A DNA stretch of 64,000 nucleotides from Isoetes taiwanensis (GCA_021234155.1 JAJEKV010000009.1:8438546-8502545), one strand, 5' to 3'. Shown: positions 48,246 through 58,910, counted from the stretch's first letter. Numbers and translations: made by a program. The notes: generated from the letters alone by a model not told the origin.

Positions 48246-48762
48246 ACGCGTTGTTTCTTCTTTTTGCAGGATTTGGACTTATGACCATGATGTGGTTTAT
48301 TATGGTTATAGCATTAAGGGCGTGGCGAGGCTCTTGGCTTGTTGGGGTCGTGGTCTAGACATTAGCTACGAGGGCATATGAACCTTTGTACGAAATTTAT
48401 TCGTGTTTATATATATGTATATTATTTGTAGCAATTTAATGATCTTTGTATGCCCAAAAAGGCCGGTGTGCATGAGGGTTTGGTGGAAGTGATGATTTAT
48501 CAAAGTAAAACGAGGAAGTGTTGTAATATGGATTTGGAAATAAGGGGGAGGGCCATATGGCTCATTCATTCATTGTTTGGTTGTGTTGTTTCCGTTGAGT
48601 GCAACTAGGCTCTAGAAGCCATATATTATTTCTATTCTTTTATGCTTCCAACTGATATCCCATTAATTTTTCTTACCTGTAATTTTTCTTACCTGTTGTT
48701 ACCCTGTCGCATCATTTACACATCATCAGACTGATAGTCTTAGCATCGAAATATCATATAAC

Positions 48763-49250
48763 CTCTTGAAAGAATTTCCTCAGTGCTGAGGTAATTTGGC
48801 ATTCCCTAAGCAATGATTCCTTAAAGAAATAACTATGAAGGTAGCTCAAGGCAAGTAAATTTTGCATTACTGAACTGAAAAAACAAGTATTTCCTAGATT
48901 TTTAAGCCCCCTTATAATCAACCTTTTAACATGAGATGCAATCACCTCATTTGCACCAGAATCGTTTGGCCTTGTTTCAAAACGAGACATAACAGAGCTT
49001 TCCTCTCGAGGAAAAGCAAACTGAACCATCTCTATAGCCCGATGCAGAAGATTGCCTTTTACAACTAAACGGGTATTCAAAATGCCAGCCTCATCCATTA
49101 TAATGGCTTTACACTTAAAACACCAGACTGTTCCACTTTTGCATTGCATTGCAAAGGGATGTTTCCGATGCAAGAAATGGGATCGAGCATGTCTGTTGCC
49201 TACAACATCATCTATAGACTGCTCCTGTAGATTACTTCCACTCTCCTCTA
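48763..49250 (-). pseudogene. Partial ubiquitin-specific protease (UBP1/2-like)
   Basis: The minus strand encodes the C-terminal half of a ZnF-UBP domain (HRKHPFAMQCKSGTVWCFKC) and then the Cys box of a C19 ubiquitin protease, GLKNLGNTCFFSSVMQNLL, where the Cys of NTCF is the nucleophile. It ends with RKFFQE at a GAG|GTTATA donor (48,763). Family members need a His box several hundred residues further on. None was seen downstream, where the terminal repeat of element 4 begins at 48,618. The frame runs back to a TAA near 49,265 without an ATG, so the 5' exons are also missing or unrecognised. It is either a truncated copy or a gene cut by the element. Deubiquitination would be the role of an intact gene. 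Confidence 0.75.
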
Positions 49251-49329
49251 AACTTGTTATTGGTAGTTAAATTCCTTACCCATCTCCATCGACTGGACCA
49301 GAAGCACGATATGGGTCTTCCGACTGCAT

Positions 49330-49482
49330 ACTGGTCGAGTTCTTTACCAGGTGACCGCCAGTTTACAGGAAATAGGAGGTTTGGAGCAGTCACATCATAT
49401 CTTAGGGATATTCTAGCATATACCTAGGATATGCCAAAAGCCCACATAAACAAGGGTTTGCCCCCCTAGGGACAACCCAAAA
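49330..49482 (+). repeat. Dispersed CATATGC-rich repeat, copy 2
   Basis: Contains TTCTAGCATATACCTAGGAT, CCCACATAAACAAGGGTTTG and GACAACCCAAAAAAG. It is closely related to the copy at 53.8 kb and lies immediately 5' of the minus-strand UBP fragment. Confidence 0.75.
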
Positions 49483-49483
49483 A

Positions 49484-49762
49484 AGAGAGAACCAAAAGCA
49501 GTTCTTAGACTCTCTGACAAGAAAACAACGATGAAATGTTTTATTTCCTATCTATGTACTACATTGATGATATTTGTATCACATAATTACAGTGCTAGAT
49601 GGCACCATGGTAATTGAATTTATGGAGAATTACAACATAGAAATAAAAAGGGATATTCAGAGGCAACATTAGGACAATGATCAGATATCTCATTCCCATC
49701 ACTTATAGGATAGATAAAAGCTCTGGGTCAGGAAGTTATTGAAGGAAACCCATTTTTACTTA
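49484..49762 (+). repeat. 275-bp direct repeat, copy 1
   Basis: Starts AGAGAGAACCAAAAGCAGTT and recurs at 51,350-51,625 with about 92% identity. It has no coding potential recognised and no TG..CA ends, so it is not an obvious LTR pair. Confidence 0.8.
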
Positions 49763-49960
49763 AGTGATGACAAGATTCATGCCACTCTTTTTGTGAAGCA
49801 CTGCTACAAAAAGCACATGGCTAGACATTAATGGAGTTGGATTCTCCAAGCACATAGTTTGGTCAAACAATTGTTCTAATCAATTTAAATCCTCAGGACC
49901 ATTCTACTTCCTGTCAAAATATCAAAATGAACTAAGGAATGAAATAGTATGGAATTTCCT

Positions 49961-50232
49961 CCATAGCCTAACTCTATTGGAGACTCAGGCTTTCAAATTT
50001 CTTATTCCTTGCATCTTATGGAGGTCGCATGAGTATAGATTTTCATATGAACACTTCTTATTCCAGGTTCCACAAGGTCCAGAATTACAACTATTGCATT
50101 GAGGAAATCAGAAGCCATCCTTGGCAATGGTCCATAGCCTAACGCTGTTGGAGACTCAGGCGTTCAAATTTCTTATTCCTTGCACCTTATGGAGGTCACA
50201 TGAGTATAAATTTTCGTACGAACACTCCTTGC
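49961..50232. repeat. 170-bp-period tandem duplication
   Basis: TCCATAGCCTAACTCTATTG through TATGAACACTTC is repeated at 50,131 with about 90% identity over 100 bp. Confidence 0.8.
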
Positions 50233-50632
50233 TATTTCTGCTTAAATGTTTCTAACAACCAAGCTCTTTTAGCTACAGCATTTTCAACAATACAAAAAGG
50301 CACATCTTGAATACCATGTTTGGTTGAAGGCTTTCGAGAAGCTAAAGCCTCTTTACGTTACGAAAGTACCAGAAAGAGAAACCTGCTATTGCATATATCT
50401 ATGAAGTTGGAGCATGCTAGAGTAGCCTTAAATGCTTTAAGATCCACGAGAACTGGATTTCATGGTGATAATGTAAGTGCTTTGTGAGGTTCATGGACTT
50501 GTTGACAAGTACATGCCAGTGGGCTTTGGAGGGTTGTGGTTGCTACACGATCAAAAGAGAAGAATGATATAACATGACTGTTTGATGTAGAAATGTGTGA
50601 GTTGTGATACACAGAGCCTTCCTATATGTCTA

Positions 50633-51000
50633 AAAGAAAAAAGAAGAAGAAGAAGAAGAAGAAGAAGAAGAAGAAGAAGAAGAAGAAGAAGAAGAAGAAG
50701 AAGAAGAAGAAGAAGAAGAAGAAGAAGAAGAAGAAGAAGAAGAAGAAGAAGAAGAAGAAGAAGAAGAAGAAGAAGAAGAAGAAGAAGAAGAAGAAGAAGA
50801 AGAAGAAGAAATTTTAACGTCACGCCACAAGGCAGCGTCCTATCGGACATGTGACACTTTACAACACACCCAGATGGGTCCTGCCCCCACCACTTTACAT
50901 TGCTGAAGTGGGTCCTCCCCCCACCAACTTTACATTGCATGGCCACTTTCACAACGAGGCGTTGAACCCGTGACCTTGGGTATGGCAGTTTAAACAGAAG
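50633..51000 (-). mobile_element. tRNA-derived SINE with (AAG)n tail
   Basis: On the minus strand it has a strong Pol III B-box, GGTTCAACGCC (about 50,956-50,966), a body with two TGCAATGTAAAG.TGGTGGGG units, then GTCACATGTCC and the same TGGCGTGACGTTAAAAT end as the element at 26.6 kb. It finishes in about 58 units of CTT (50,637-50,810, AAG on plus). The long poly-Lys, poly-Ser and poly-Leu frames here are artefacts of the microsatellite. Confidence 0.7.
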
Positions 51001-51349
51001 AGAAAATCATGAGTTCTTGCTGGAAAGAAAAAAAAGGTAAAACTCTCTTCAATATATGTTATAGAGTGCTAAAATGTGTGTTGTAATTTGCTTAAGTATG
51101 TTGTTCTGCTTCAAACTTGTACTAATCTTATGTTTTACCTACTGTAAACCTTGCTATAAGTTTTAGTAGAGACAAAAATTGATGGTGGAGTTGTAGACTG
51201 TGTTATTAAGGAAATTCCATGTAGCAACAGAAAGAAAAGAGCCAATGCCAACGAAGAAGGAAAACAAAGGGAAGAAGGCTAAGGCAGCTAGTGGAACACA
51301 ATAAAAAACTACAGCAGAAGTTAAGATTTCGACTGACAATAGTAAGTAA

Positions 51350-51625
51350 AAGAGAGAACCAAAAGCAGTTCTTAGACTCTTTGACAAGAAAACAACGATG
51401 AAAAGTTTTATTTCCTATCTATGCACTACATTGATGATATTTGTACCACATAATTACAGTCCTAGATGGCACCATGGTTATTGATTTTATGGAGAATTAC
51501 AACATAAAAATAGAGAGGGATATTCAAAGGCAGCATTAGGACAATGATCAGATGTCTCATTCATATCACTTATAGGATAGACAAAAGGTCTGGGTCAGTC
51601 AAGGAAACCCGTTTTTATTTAAGAC
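51350..51625 (+). repeat. 275-bp direct repeat, copy 2
   Basis: Second copy of the 49,484 repeat. It is followed directly by a separate dispersed repeat. Confidence 0.8.
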
Positions 51626-51637
51626 CTAGACAAACAA

Positions 51638-51840
51638 GATGCTGCGCACGGAGGGTTGCCCTCCATGGCCGAAGGGTGAAGTGGCTTAAATCATACTGCA
51701 AAGTCATGTTTTAACAATCAACCAAAATTGCTACTTTAAAACAATAGAATATTTGATACCACGACTTTATGAGGATTGACCTGAAAAAATCTTTAATGGT
51801 CGGCATGGAACAAGGATGGCAGAAGCATAAGGACAAGTCT
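51638..51840 (+). repeat. About 200-bp dispersed repeat, copy 1
   Basis: GATGCTGCGCACGGAGGGTT through GGCAGAAGCATAAGGA. A diverged copy is at 61,282-61,475. Confidence 0.75.
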
Positions 51841-53373
51841 AATAGAGGAGAGAATGGAAATACATGTTTTGTCAGCATAGAAATGATAAAAAATCATTCT
51901 CGTTCTCGTTCTCATTTAAATAGTTCAACCTATGCTTATGAGTTTTAGATAATAAATCATCATGCACATCTTGTCCATCCAAGCAATTGCATTCATTTCA
52001 TTTCAACTGTCTCAGAACCATTCAATCATGGAGCATATTGATACAGACAGGGATCCTAGTCCATTGATATTTGTTGACAATTTGGCAAAGCAACATACCA
52101 TGTTCACATGGTTGATTTTTACAGAACTGTTCATGTGAATAGAAGGCTTTTTACACAAATTTCGGTCGTACTTTTTGTTCAATATGTCAGTTTATACATG
52201 TTTCCAAGTCCAATCCTCAAAAAAAAAATAAGCGAGAAGAATTCGGCTAATGGAAAACCATGCAGTGGTTGTTTCTCTCTGTGGCTTTTAGTAATAGGAT
52301 GTTTCTCTGTGGCTTTTAGTAATAGGAATATGTTTCGATTATTGCAGTTGTGATTTTCCAGCAACAGGTGTGCAACCCTACAAGCTCAAGCTCAAAGCCT
52401 ACTGCAATGCAATCTAAGATATAAAAGCTACTGGAAAACATGAAGAAAGGATAAGGTGTTTTTGGTGATCGCTGTATATAAAGCCCCCAAAAGCCCGAAA
52501 ATTTATTCGTTCTTGCTTTTTCTGTAATTTCTTGTATGTTATGGCAAAAAGCAGGGGCAAAGTTATAATTTAAACACTTGGGGCATTTTCGCAAATAACT
52601 TAAAACTAGAAACTAGAAGGGCTTTGGGCTTTTTTTAAATTTTCCCTATTTTTATTTGCAATGTGAAGTACCCCCCAATCTGGAGCCCTGATAATGAAGT
52701 TTACAATGCAGCTTATAAAGGCTGCGTTTTTCTAGTTCTCAAATTGTTGTCAGCTCCAATTAACTAGCATTGCTTGTGTATTTTCATGATTATCATGTGT
52801 ATCTTTGCATCAATTTGGTTCATGTCTTGTTTTACAAATTGCTTGTGTATTTTCATGATTAAAACATATCTTTGCATCAATTTTGGTTCATATTTTGTTG
52901 TTTTACAAGTAACTGTAGTCAGCAAACCAGCATTTGGGAAGAGCAATTGGGTTTATACAGTTCTTCTGTTATACAAGACAGGTAGCCAAGACAGGTTCCT
53001 TCGCTTCTCAAAAAAAAATTGACAAAAATCTCATGAATTCACGTAAGCAAATAAGCGACTGAAATCAATGAAAGCAAACCTTTCATAGCATCATAAGAAT
53101 CCATCTGCAGAGAGGCAGATTTGCACACAATTAGGTTCAATTTGAACCAAAATCAAAGAAACTATGCAATTTCTAGACTGTAAATGCAGATTCTTGTATA
53201 TAGAAGAAGCAAAAACAAACAACAATGGTCGGCAGACGTATACAAACAGAGGATTCAAGAAGAAAAGCAGAGGATATACAAGAAAAGCCGGCGGAAAAAA
53301 CCACCAGGATCCGGCCTGGTATTTCCTTATCCCTTTGCCGTTTAAATCAAAGCAAACCCTTCCCGGAATGAAT

Positions 53374-53726
53374 CTACTCAGCGGCATAAAACTCAGCGCT
53401 GCAACTGCACACACCAGTATAAACCAAAACTAGTAAACTCCAGTAATCTGCGTTGCAGTAAACTGTAAATATCGGCGGCATAAAACTCCAAATAATATCC
53501 TGCATTTTGACCTGTATGCAGAAAAAATTAGTATCAAGCATTCTGAAAGCATAAAAAGAGGAAAAAGTCACTCTGAGCATGACAAATCACTATTAAGTAC
53601 TTGCTTTGCCTCAAGAACAGGCGGAATCCAGTGAAACAACAAAGCAATCTTCACCATAAAAACACTGAGTACAAGGGCGGGTGCCATAGCCACCCAGCGC
53701 CAGGGGATATCGCCATCGAGCGCCAT
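53374..53726 (-). CDS. Small two-exon membrane protein, unknown
   Basis: The ATG at 53,726 sits in a strong context (GCGGCCATGG). Exon 1 (53,726-53,601) encodes 42 residues, MALDGDIPWRWVAMAPALVL onward, a hydrophobic segment ending HWIPPVLEAKQ and a GT donor. Exon 2 (53,511-53,374) starts after ATACAG and reads VKMQDIIWSFM.. in phase to a TAG, for 87 residues in total. The single N-terminal transmembrane-like segment suggests a small membrane protein. No family was recognised, and further exons with a different exon 2 boundary are possible. A dispersed repeat lies about 100 bp upstream. Confidence 0.4.
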
Positions 53727-53821
53727 GGCCGCAAAGCGCCATTGCCGGACTCCGCAGAAGGGAAAGGCTGGGAGGTTGTGCGTGGGGGCGAAGGAATGGG
53801 GCTGGATGACCGAAAGTTTAC

Positions 53822-53942
53822 AGGCAACAGCCAGTTTTGAGCAGTCACCAGCATATGCTAGGCATATGCTGGCATATACCTGGATATGCCCACATACCCA
53901 CATAAACGAGGGTTTGCCCCCCTGGGGGCAACCCAAAAAGCA
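53822..53942 (+). repeat. Dispersed CATATGC-rich repeat, copy 3
   Basis: Best-preserved copy: GCATATGCTAGGCATATGCT, GGCATATACCTGGATATGCC, CCCACATAAACGAGGGTTTG and a terminal CCCCTGGGGGCAACCC. Confidence 0.8.
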
Positions 53943-54249
53943 TCTCGCCAATAGCAATTATATGAGTTAGATATTACAAGAAACTTATCGCGGCGGCCGC
54001 CGCGAACGTTTCTCTTCATCAACTCATCTCGTTCTAGGGTGTTATCCCTCTCATAATTTGTTGCAATTCAACTTCTCCCTTTAAGATTGGTTGAACAGCA
54101 TGCTGCAATCCAAAATATTTTCCATTTGTTCCCAGCGTTTGGAATGAGTATATTCTCTAATATGTCTAGTTTAAGATGAAACTTCATCTCCTACATGTTG
54201 CAGTGAAAAATATCTACCGTTGGTAGACAATTGGAAACTACATGCTACA

Positions 54250-54576
54250 TTACGTTCGTATTGGCCAGTCCCATCCACACACAGAGCAAAACTTATGACC
54301 ACAGTTGCAAGCCAAATGTTTGCAAGCGTCATTGTCGAGATGGACGACGAGTCCGCAATGCAAGCATCTAATCCATCTTGTGGATTCTTCAACGTCCGCC
54401 TCCATGGAAAGCAAAATCGTCTGAAACTCTAAGCAACTACGGCCATGGTGAAACATGCATTGTGGGCATCTAGCTTTGGCCCTTTTTATACATCCCACGT
54501 AAGCAGGTGGGCGGACGACACCTGGCAGATCCAGCGGTGATAGTTTTTGGAGCTCCAGAGCAAAGGTCATGTCCAT
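54250..54576 (-). CDS. One-exon RBR-type zinc-finger fragment, 108 aa
   Basis: ATG to TAA without introns. Residues 1-12 (MDMTFALELQKL) resemble the FAxxLQ-type start common in plant RING-between-RING proteins. The rest carries RCPQC and then WIRCLHCGLVVHLDNDACKH followed by CNCGHKFCSVCGWDW, a Cys/His pattern typical of an IBR/RING2 half. RING1 and most of the middle are absent, so the start is joined almost directly to the C-terminal zinc finger. An E3 ligase role is not expected without RING1. It may be an internally deleted or retrocopied gene, or the last exon of a longer one. Confidence 0.55.
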   Translation of the reverse strand: MDMTFALELQKLSPLDLPGVVRPPAYVGCIKRAKARCPQCMFHHGRSCLEFQTILLSMEADVEESTRWIRCLHCGLVVHLDNDACKHLACNCGHKFCSVCGWDWPIRT

Positions 54577-54859
54577 TTCTATCTATTTAATTCGATCCAA
54601 TTCTGCCTGCTGTTAAGAAATGGTCTTCCTTCTCTTTGGCAACTAGTCCGATTTTGTGCGTCTCCTTTTGGGGTCTTTCTCCAAGCAGATCCAGGAAAAT
54701 TTTGCTCACCTTTGTTGCCGCCATTATTTTTTCGATTAGTCTTCTTCTTAACGGAAGTGAGAATCTTACCTGGGTCTTGCTCTGATGTAATGGCCACTTT
54801 GCATTTGAAGGCAAGCTTTTGGAAGAACTTGCTATTCCGGCGCTGTCTGTCATAGCCAA

Positions 54860-56432
54860 ATCCGCCCGTCAACTCTGCTATTCTTGCACCATAGCCAAAT
54901 CTATCTGTTTCGTGGGCGCTCCGCTACTACGGCATCCCCAAATTCCTCTGTTTTTGTGGACTAGTCTGATCAATCTCTGTTATTCTATGCCAGCTCCAGT
55001 TTTGGGTTGACAAATGCCTCTATTTTAGTCGGATTAAGTTGTACTTTTGGGTAGTTTTTCGGATTAATCTCTTCTATTCTACTATAAACGAGTTTCTCTG
55101 TTTTGGGTCTTCGTGGGGGGGAATTAATGCCACTTCTGGGCGATAAATTTCTCTTTTTTTTGGGACGAATCTTGTTGGGACGAATCTTGTTGGGCGATAA
55201 AAACTCTCTGCCCTCATACCTACCGGATTTCTTCCGAGCTTTCCAAGCTCTTGCCCGCGCCTATTACGGCTATGGTGGGTAGAAAATAAAAAACAGAGCA
55301 CCTAGTATGCACATCAGCTCAGCATCGAAGGAAAAAAACCAAGCCCACAAACCCAAATGTTTATTTTCCTCTTTCGTATCAGCTACTCCAGTTTGAAGAA
55401 CGATCTGGTGGGGATTTAACAGAGCACTGTTGATAATATTTTCACATTTATTGGCGAAAATCTTTCGTCCCATTCTATTCTGGTGGTCAAGTTTTAAAAA
55501 GACTTGTGGGTTCAGAAGCTATTGACTTTGGGAGCTTGAGAAACAGCCCAGAATCTCTTCATCGATTTCAAGCCCACCGAATCGTCTTCCAAGCCCAAAT
55601 GCCTGAGTGAATGGCTGAGTGGGTACCTTCAGTAAATGGCCGGAATGCTCAGAAATGTGGGATGGAAAAAAAGAAAAGATCGCAGAGATTGTCTCACGTC
55701 TCCATCATGACGTCACTGCATTTATTAGGTTCTAATATTGCTTGTAGACGCGTGTCACCACCAAATAGCTTCAAACAAAATAGCAGCAAATAAATAACCT
55801 TCAAACAAAAAATGAAACTGAATTATATATGAGTGATAGATATCTTATCATATTTCGATTCGTATGATAATAAGAACAAGAAACAAAACAAAATAAAAAG
55901 AGAAAATGTTAAGCTTCCTTTTTAATAGACCCTTGCCTTGTAGCAAAAAAAAAAAAAAAGGGAGCGCATAAAATAGGCGCATGTTTCATAAGGACCATAA
56001 AATACAACCTTATATAGATGTAAATTAGTATCACCACGTTTAACCGATAGTAAAAGCTTGAATTGGCACATCATGCAACAACTCCATTGGAGTTGAAAAA
56101 AAAAAATGAATGTCACTTGGATCTTGGATTTGTAACAAGACATGTATTATTGTCTTATTTTGCTTTACCTCCTTCATAATATTTAGACTTGGGCATCTTT
56201 TTTAGGACCGCGTCAATGTATTGTTTTCTATGCAAGAAAAGAATCAATGTTTAGTCGTAGTATATCAAGTAAATTAGATCCATGTCAAGGTCAGGCTTAC
56301 CTAACAGCCAATTTTTCAGATCTAGATTCTTGTGATCTAGCCGGTGCTTGTGTGAATAAAAGTAAAGCCTGCTAGTTTAATTATGTTAGTTGTTCTCCAA
56401 GGATGTAAACATAGCCCCGGATCTACACACAC
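54860..56432. other. Non-coding stretch
   Basis: No supported gene. The part next to 56,433 probably includes the aberrant 3' end of the acireductone dioxygenase gene, including a minus-strand stretch at about 56,215-56,145 reading KQYIDAVLKK in one frame. Confidence 0.35.
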
Positions 56433-57843
56433 CTTAATGTGCTCAGTTTCATCAATTGTAAATCGATGGAACATTCCAGGAGGAAGAATGAGCATAATCC
56501 CTTTTTTGACAGAGAATCGAATCCATTTTTCCTCTTCATCTCGGATGTCCCAATATCCTGCAAAAGATCATCTTAGAATGAAGCTTGAGTTTTATCATGT
56601 ACTAGTGAACTGACCAGTGCCATCAAGGATAAGACGAATTTCTTCTTGACTGTGGGTATGCTCTTGAAAAAAACCTCTAATATGCTCATCAAAATCAAGC
56701 ATTACTTTGCGATTTATAGTCTTGATTTCCTACAAGAAAGGGTATCATTAATCACTAACATGACTATTACACCTTATGTGGCATGATTGCCAAACGATTT
56801 TGATATAGAACATTAAGAGACATGATCATGATCTTACTGAGTATTTATAGCCTCGTTCTAGTATGATATTCTTGAGTTTAGGATTATTCTCCCAATCTTC
56901 AATATCTATATACCACGTTAACACACCTAAAGCTATAAAGTTCAAATGCTAATGGTGGTGAGTTTTTATTTAGAACATTGGCAATAAGAACCAAACGAAT
57001 TTTCACCTTTGAGATGCTCCATTGAGACTGGTCGGTCTGGAGTATATTGATGAGCAGTCCTTTGATCTTCTCCATCATCTGGGTTGTACTCCCAAGCTAT
57101 GATTCTAGGCTGAAGAAAATTAATATTGTTACGAAAACGTTTATGCGACTAATAGAATAGAATAGAATAGAATAGAATAGAATAGAATAGAATAGAATAG
57201 AATAGAATAGAATAGAATAGAATAGAATAGAATGGGCTACGAAAGAAGTATTTAGTGCTTTCTTAGTCAATTTCGCTTTGGGGAATTTCTTTAAGCACGC
57301 GTAGCCATGTGCCATATCATATACATGTGGAAGGGGTGACATGACTGTAAGATGAATGCTAAAGAACCAGATTAAAAACATGGAGAAATGGTATAATTGA
57401 AAATAGTACGAAAATGGAGCATGGTTTTCTAGTATGCCCATTTCATAACCAAGGAGGTGAAAATTGCCATAAAAAGCTGTTTTAATACAAACTTGACGAG
57501 TTTATTCTGTGGATTTTCAAATATAACATAGGCGAATAAAAAGACACTTTACAAGAAAAATGTTGTATCGAGATAAGGAAGTTACTAGATTGAACTAAAA
57601 CGCAACTTAATAAGGTGAAGTGGCATGAAGGGATGGGTTTTTAGTCCCAATTTACATGTAGTGTGGGCATCTCTTATAGTAACTGGGAGGCTAGAGCTGC
57701 AATTGGCTCAAATCATGCAATTGATCAGCTCGGTGCAGTAAAGAAGGATCACTACATAAAGAGCAAACGTACCTAATGCAACACAAACTTACTATGGGAT
57801 CTTGATCGAAAACACCATCAAAACCCATGGCAGATCCAGGCAT
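56433..57843 (-). CDS. Acireductone dioxygenase (ARD), 3' end unclear
   Basis: Five phase-consistent exons: 57843-57793, 57109-57007, 56926-56838, 56729-56615, 56557-56433 (483 nt, 161 codons). They encode IIAWEYN, GVLTWYIDIEDWENNP, ERGYKYS, EHTHSQEEIRLILDGTGYWD and PPGMFHRFTIDETEHIK. This is the cupin ARD of the methionine salvage pathway, which oxidises acireductone to the 2-keto precursor of methionine. The metal ligands HxH and E, then His in GMFHRF, are conserved. Two ATGs are possible (57,843 and 57,828; the second has the better GCCATGGG context). After HIK the usual C-terminal LFxGEPxWxPxNRP block was not found; continuing exons are missing or degenerate, so the protein would be some 20-30 residues short. 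Intron 1 holds a microsatellite. Confidence 0.85.
57151..57233. repeat. (AATAG)n microsatellite in ARD intron 1
   Basis: About 16 perfect units of AATAG lie about 40 bp upstream, in transcription direction, of the acceptor of ARD exon 2. Confidence 0.95.
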
Positions 57844-58086
57844 CTCCAGGAGGGAAGTGCTAGTGTATTTGGAGGGCACTACAACTAGGAAATTCACAAG
57901 TAAATTGCGGCCACGTGGCAACTGGTGGTTGGTTTCGGCTGCATTCAGTTGGCAGAGTAGAATGGCGGCCCGACGGCTGCTTGTGGATTTAAATCTTTGA
58001 AATGGGGCGTCAAATTGCAGGCAATCTTGAATAGGGTTAACCGGCCGCACCTTCCGGATTCCTCCATATTTTCGCCCTTGTCAGAT

Positions 58087-58495
58087 CGCCCAAACAAATG
58101 ATGCAGCTCCAAGATCGGCGAATAATGTTCAGCGTCAAGTGCTGGGTTGCAGATTTTTCAAAATCTTTGGCGATGCTATGCGGCTTTGGAAGTTAGGTAA
58201 GCAATTTGATGGCCAGTTGTTTCGGCGAGCAAAATCTTCCAGACAATTTGCTGTAGCTATGTGTCATTTAGGGTTTGTGGATCAAATTTGCTCAAATAAA
58301 TGATGCAGCTCCAAGATCGGAGAGTAATGTTGAACGTCAAGTGCTTTGGTTGCAGATTTTTCAAAATCTTTGGCGATGTTATGCGGCTCTGGAAGTTGTT
58401 AGGTGAGCAATTTGACGGCGAGTTGTTTAGGCGAGCAAGATCTTCTACACAATTTGCTTTAGGTATTTATGTGTCATTTAGGGATTGTGGATCAT
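58087..58495. repeat. About 200-bp tandem duplication upstream of ARD
   Basis: CAAATGATGCAGCTCCAAGAT (first copy 58,094) through GTGTCATTTAGGG is repeated from 58,288 with about 88% identity. It lies 250 bp from the ARD start on the promoter side. Confidence 0.85.
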
Positions 58496-58910
58496 GCATA
58501 TGGTGAAACATCCACATCAATTTGGCATTTTTTCTTGCATGCAATATTTCACATAACATATGCTTCACCTGCATTTCTGCTTCCTTGCGTTTTTTTACTT
58601 TGTTGCTAGTTCTACTCGCTTAGAACGTCCATTATTATTGTTCCTATTGCTATTTCCACTCTCTTAGAAATCTGCATTAGGATTGCAGGCTATCTGCATC
58701 TTAATGTTTAGCAGTTCTGCAGGTCAGTGCAGAGAACTACACGGGAACTATGCTATGGCTATGGCCTCTAAACCATCAGAATCCTCTTTTTTATGACATC
58801 CAAATTAGAAAAGCCTGTCATTGATAACTTTCTTCTTACTTTGGATCGAATCATATCTGGGTTCCAGGTATATAGCTCAATGCTCAACAATTTGGTCTCA
58901 TAAACGCCTT

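Larger units (their letters stand above)
26846..48618 (+). mobile_element. Outer YR-type element with split direct repeats (element 4)
   Basis: Opposite orientation to elements 1-3. A 46-bp block (TTGTTTGGTTGTGTTGTTTC to CTCTAGAAG) is identical at 47,638-47,683 and 48,573-48,618. Directly after the first copy is a hairpin with arms ATTTATCTGC/GCAGATAAAT (about 47,687-47,719). A second block, TTATCAGCCGTCTATTAGCC extended to 36 bp, occurs at 47,785 and at 26,846, where the 5' copy has lost its outer 100 bp at the SINE border. The b1-a2-b2 spacing (about 0.9 kb) matches elements 2 and 3. Without the nested insert it is about 6.7 kb, T-rich on the plus strand, with no recognisable reverse transcriptase. 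The 3' repeat structure is firm. The 5' end is an inference. Confidence 0.5.
51001..53373. other. Non-coding stretch with dispersed repeats
   Basis: Apart from the repeats listed, nothing is recognised. A tandem duplication at about 52,771-52,905 repeats GCTTGTGTATTTTCATGATT and TTTGCATCAATTTTGGTTCA with a 73-bp period. Around 52,264-52,325 a 28-bp piece containing GTTTCTCTGTGGCTTTTAGT is doubled. Confidence 0.4.

Noticed and set aside
50597-50952. Long poly-Arg, poly-Lys, poly-Ser and poly-Leu open frames
   Set aside because: They are translations of an (AAG)n microsatellite, the tail of a SINE.
49484-51625. LTR retrotransposon bounded by the 275-bp direct repeats
   Set aside because: No TG..CA ends, primer-binding site, polypurine tract or coding domain between them.
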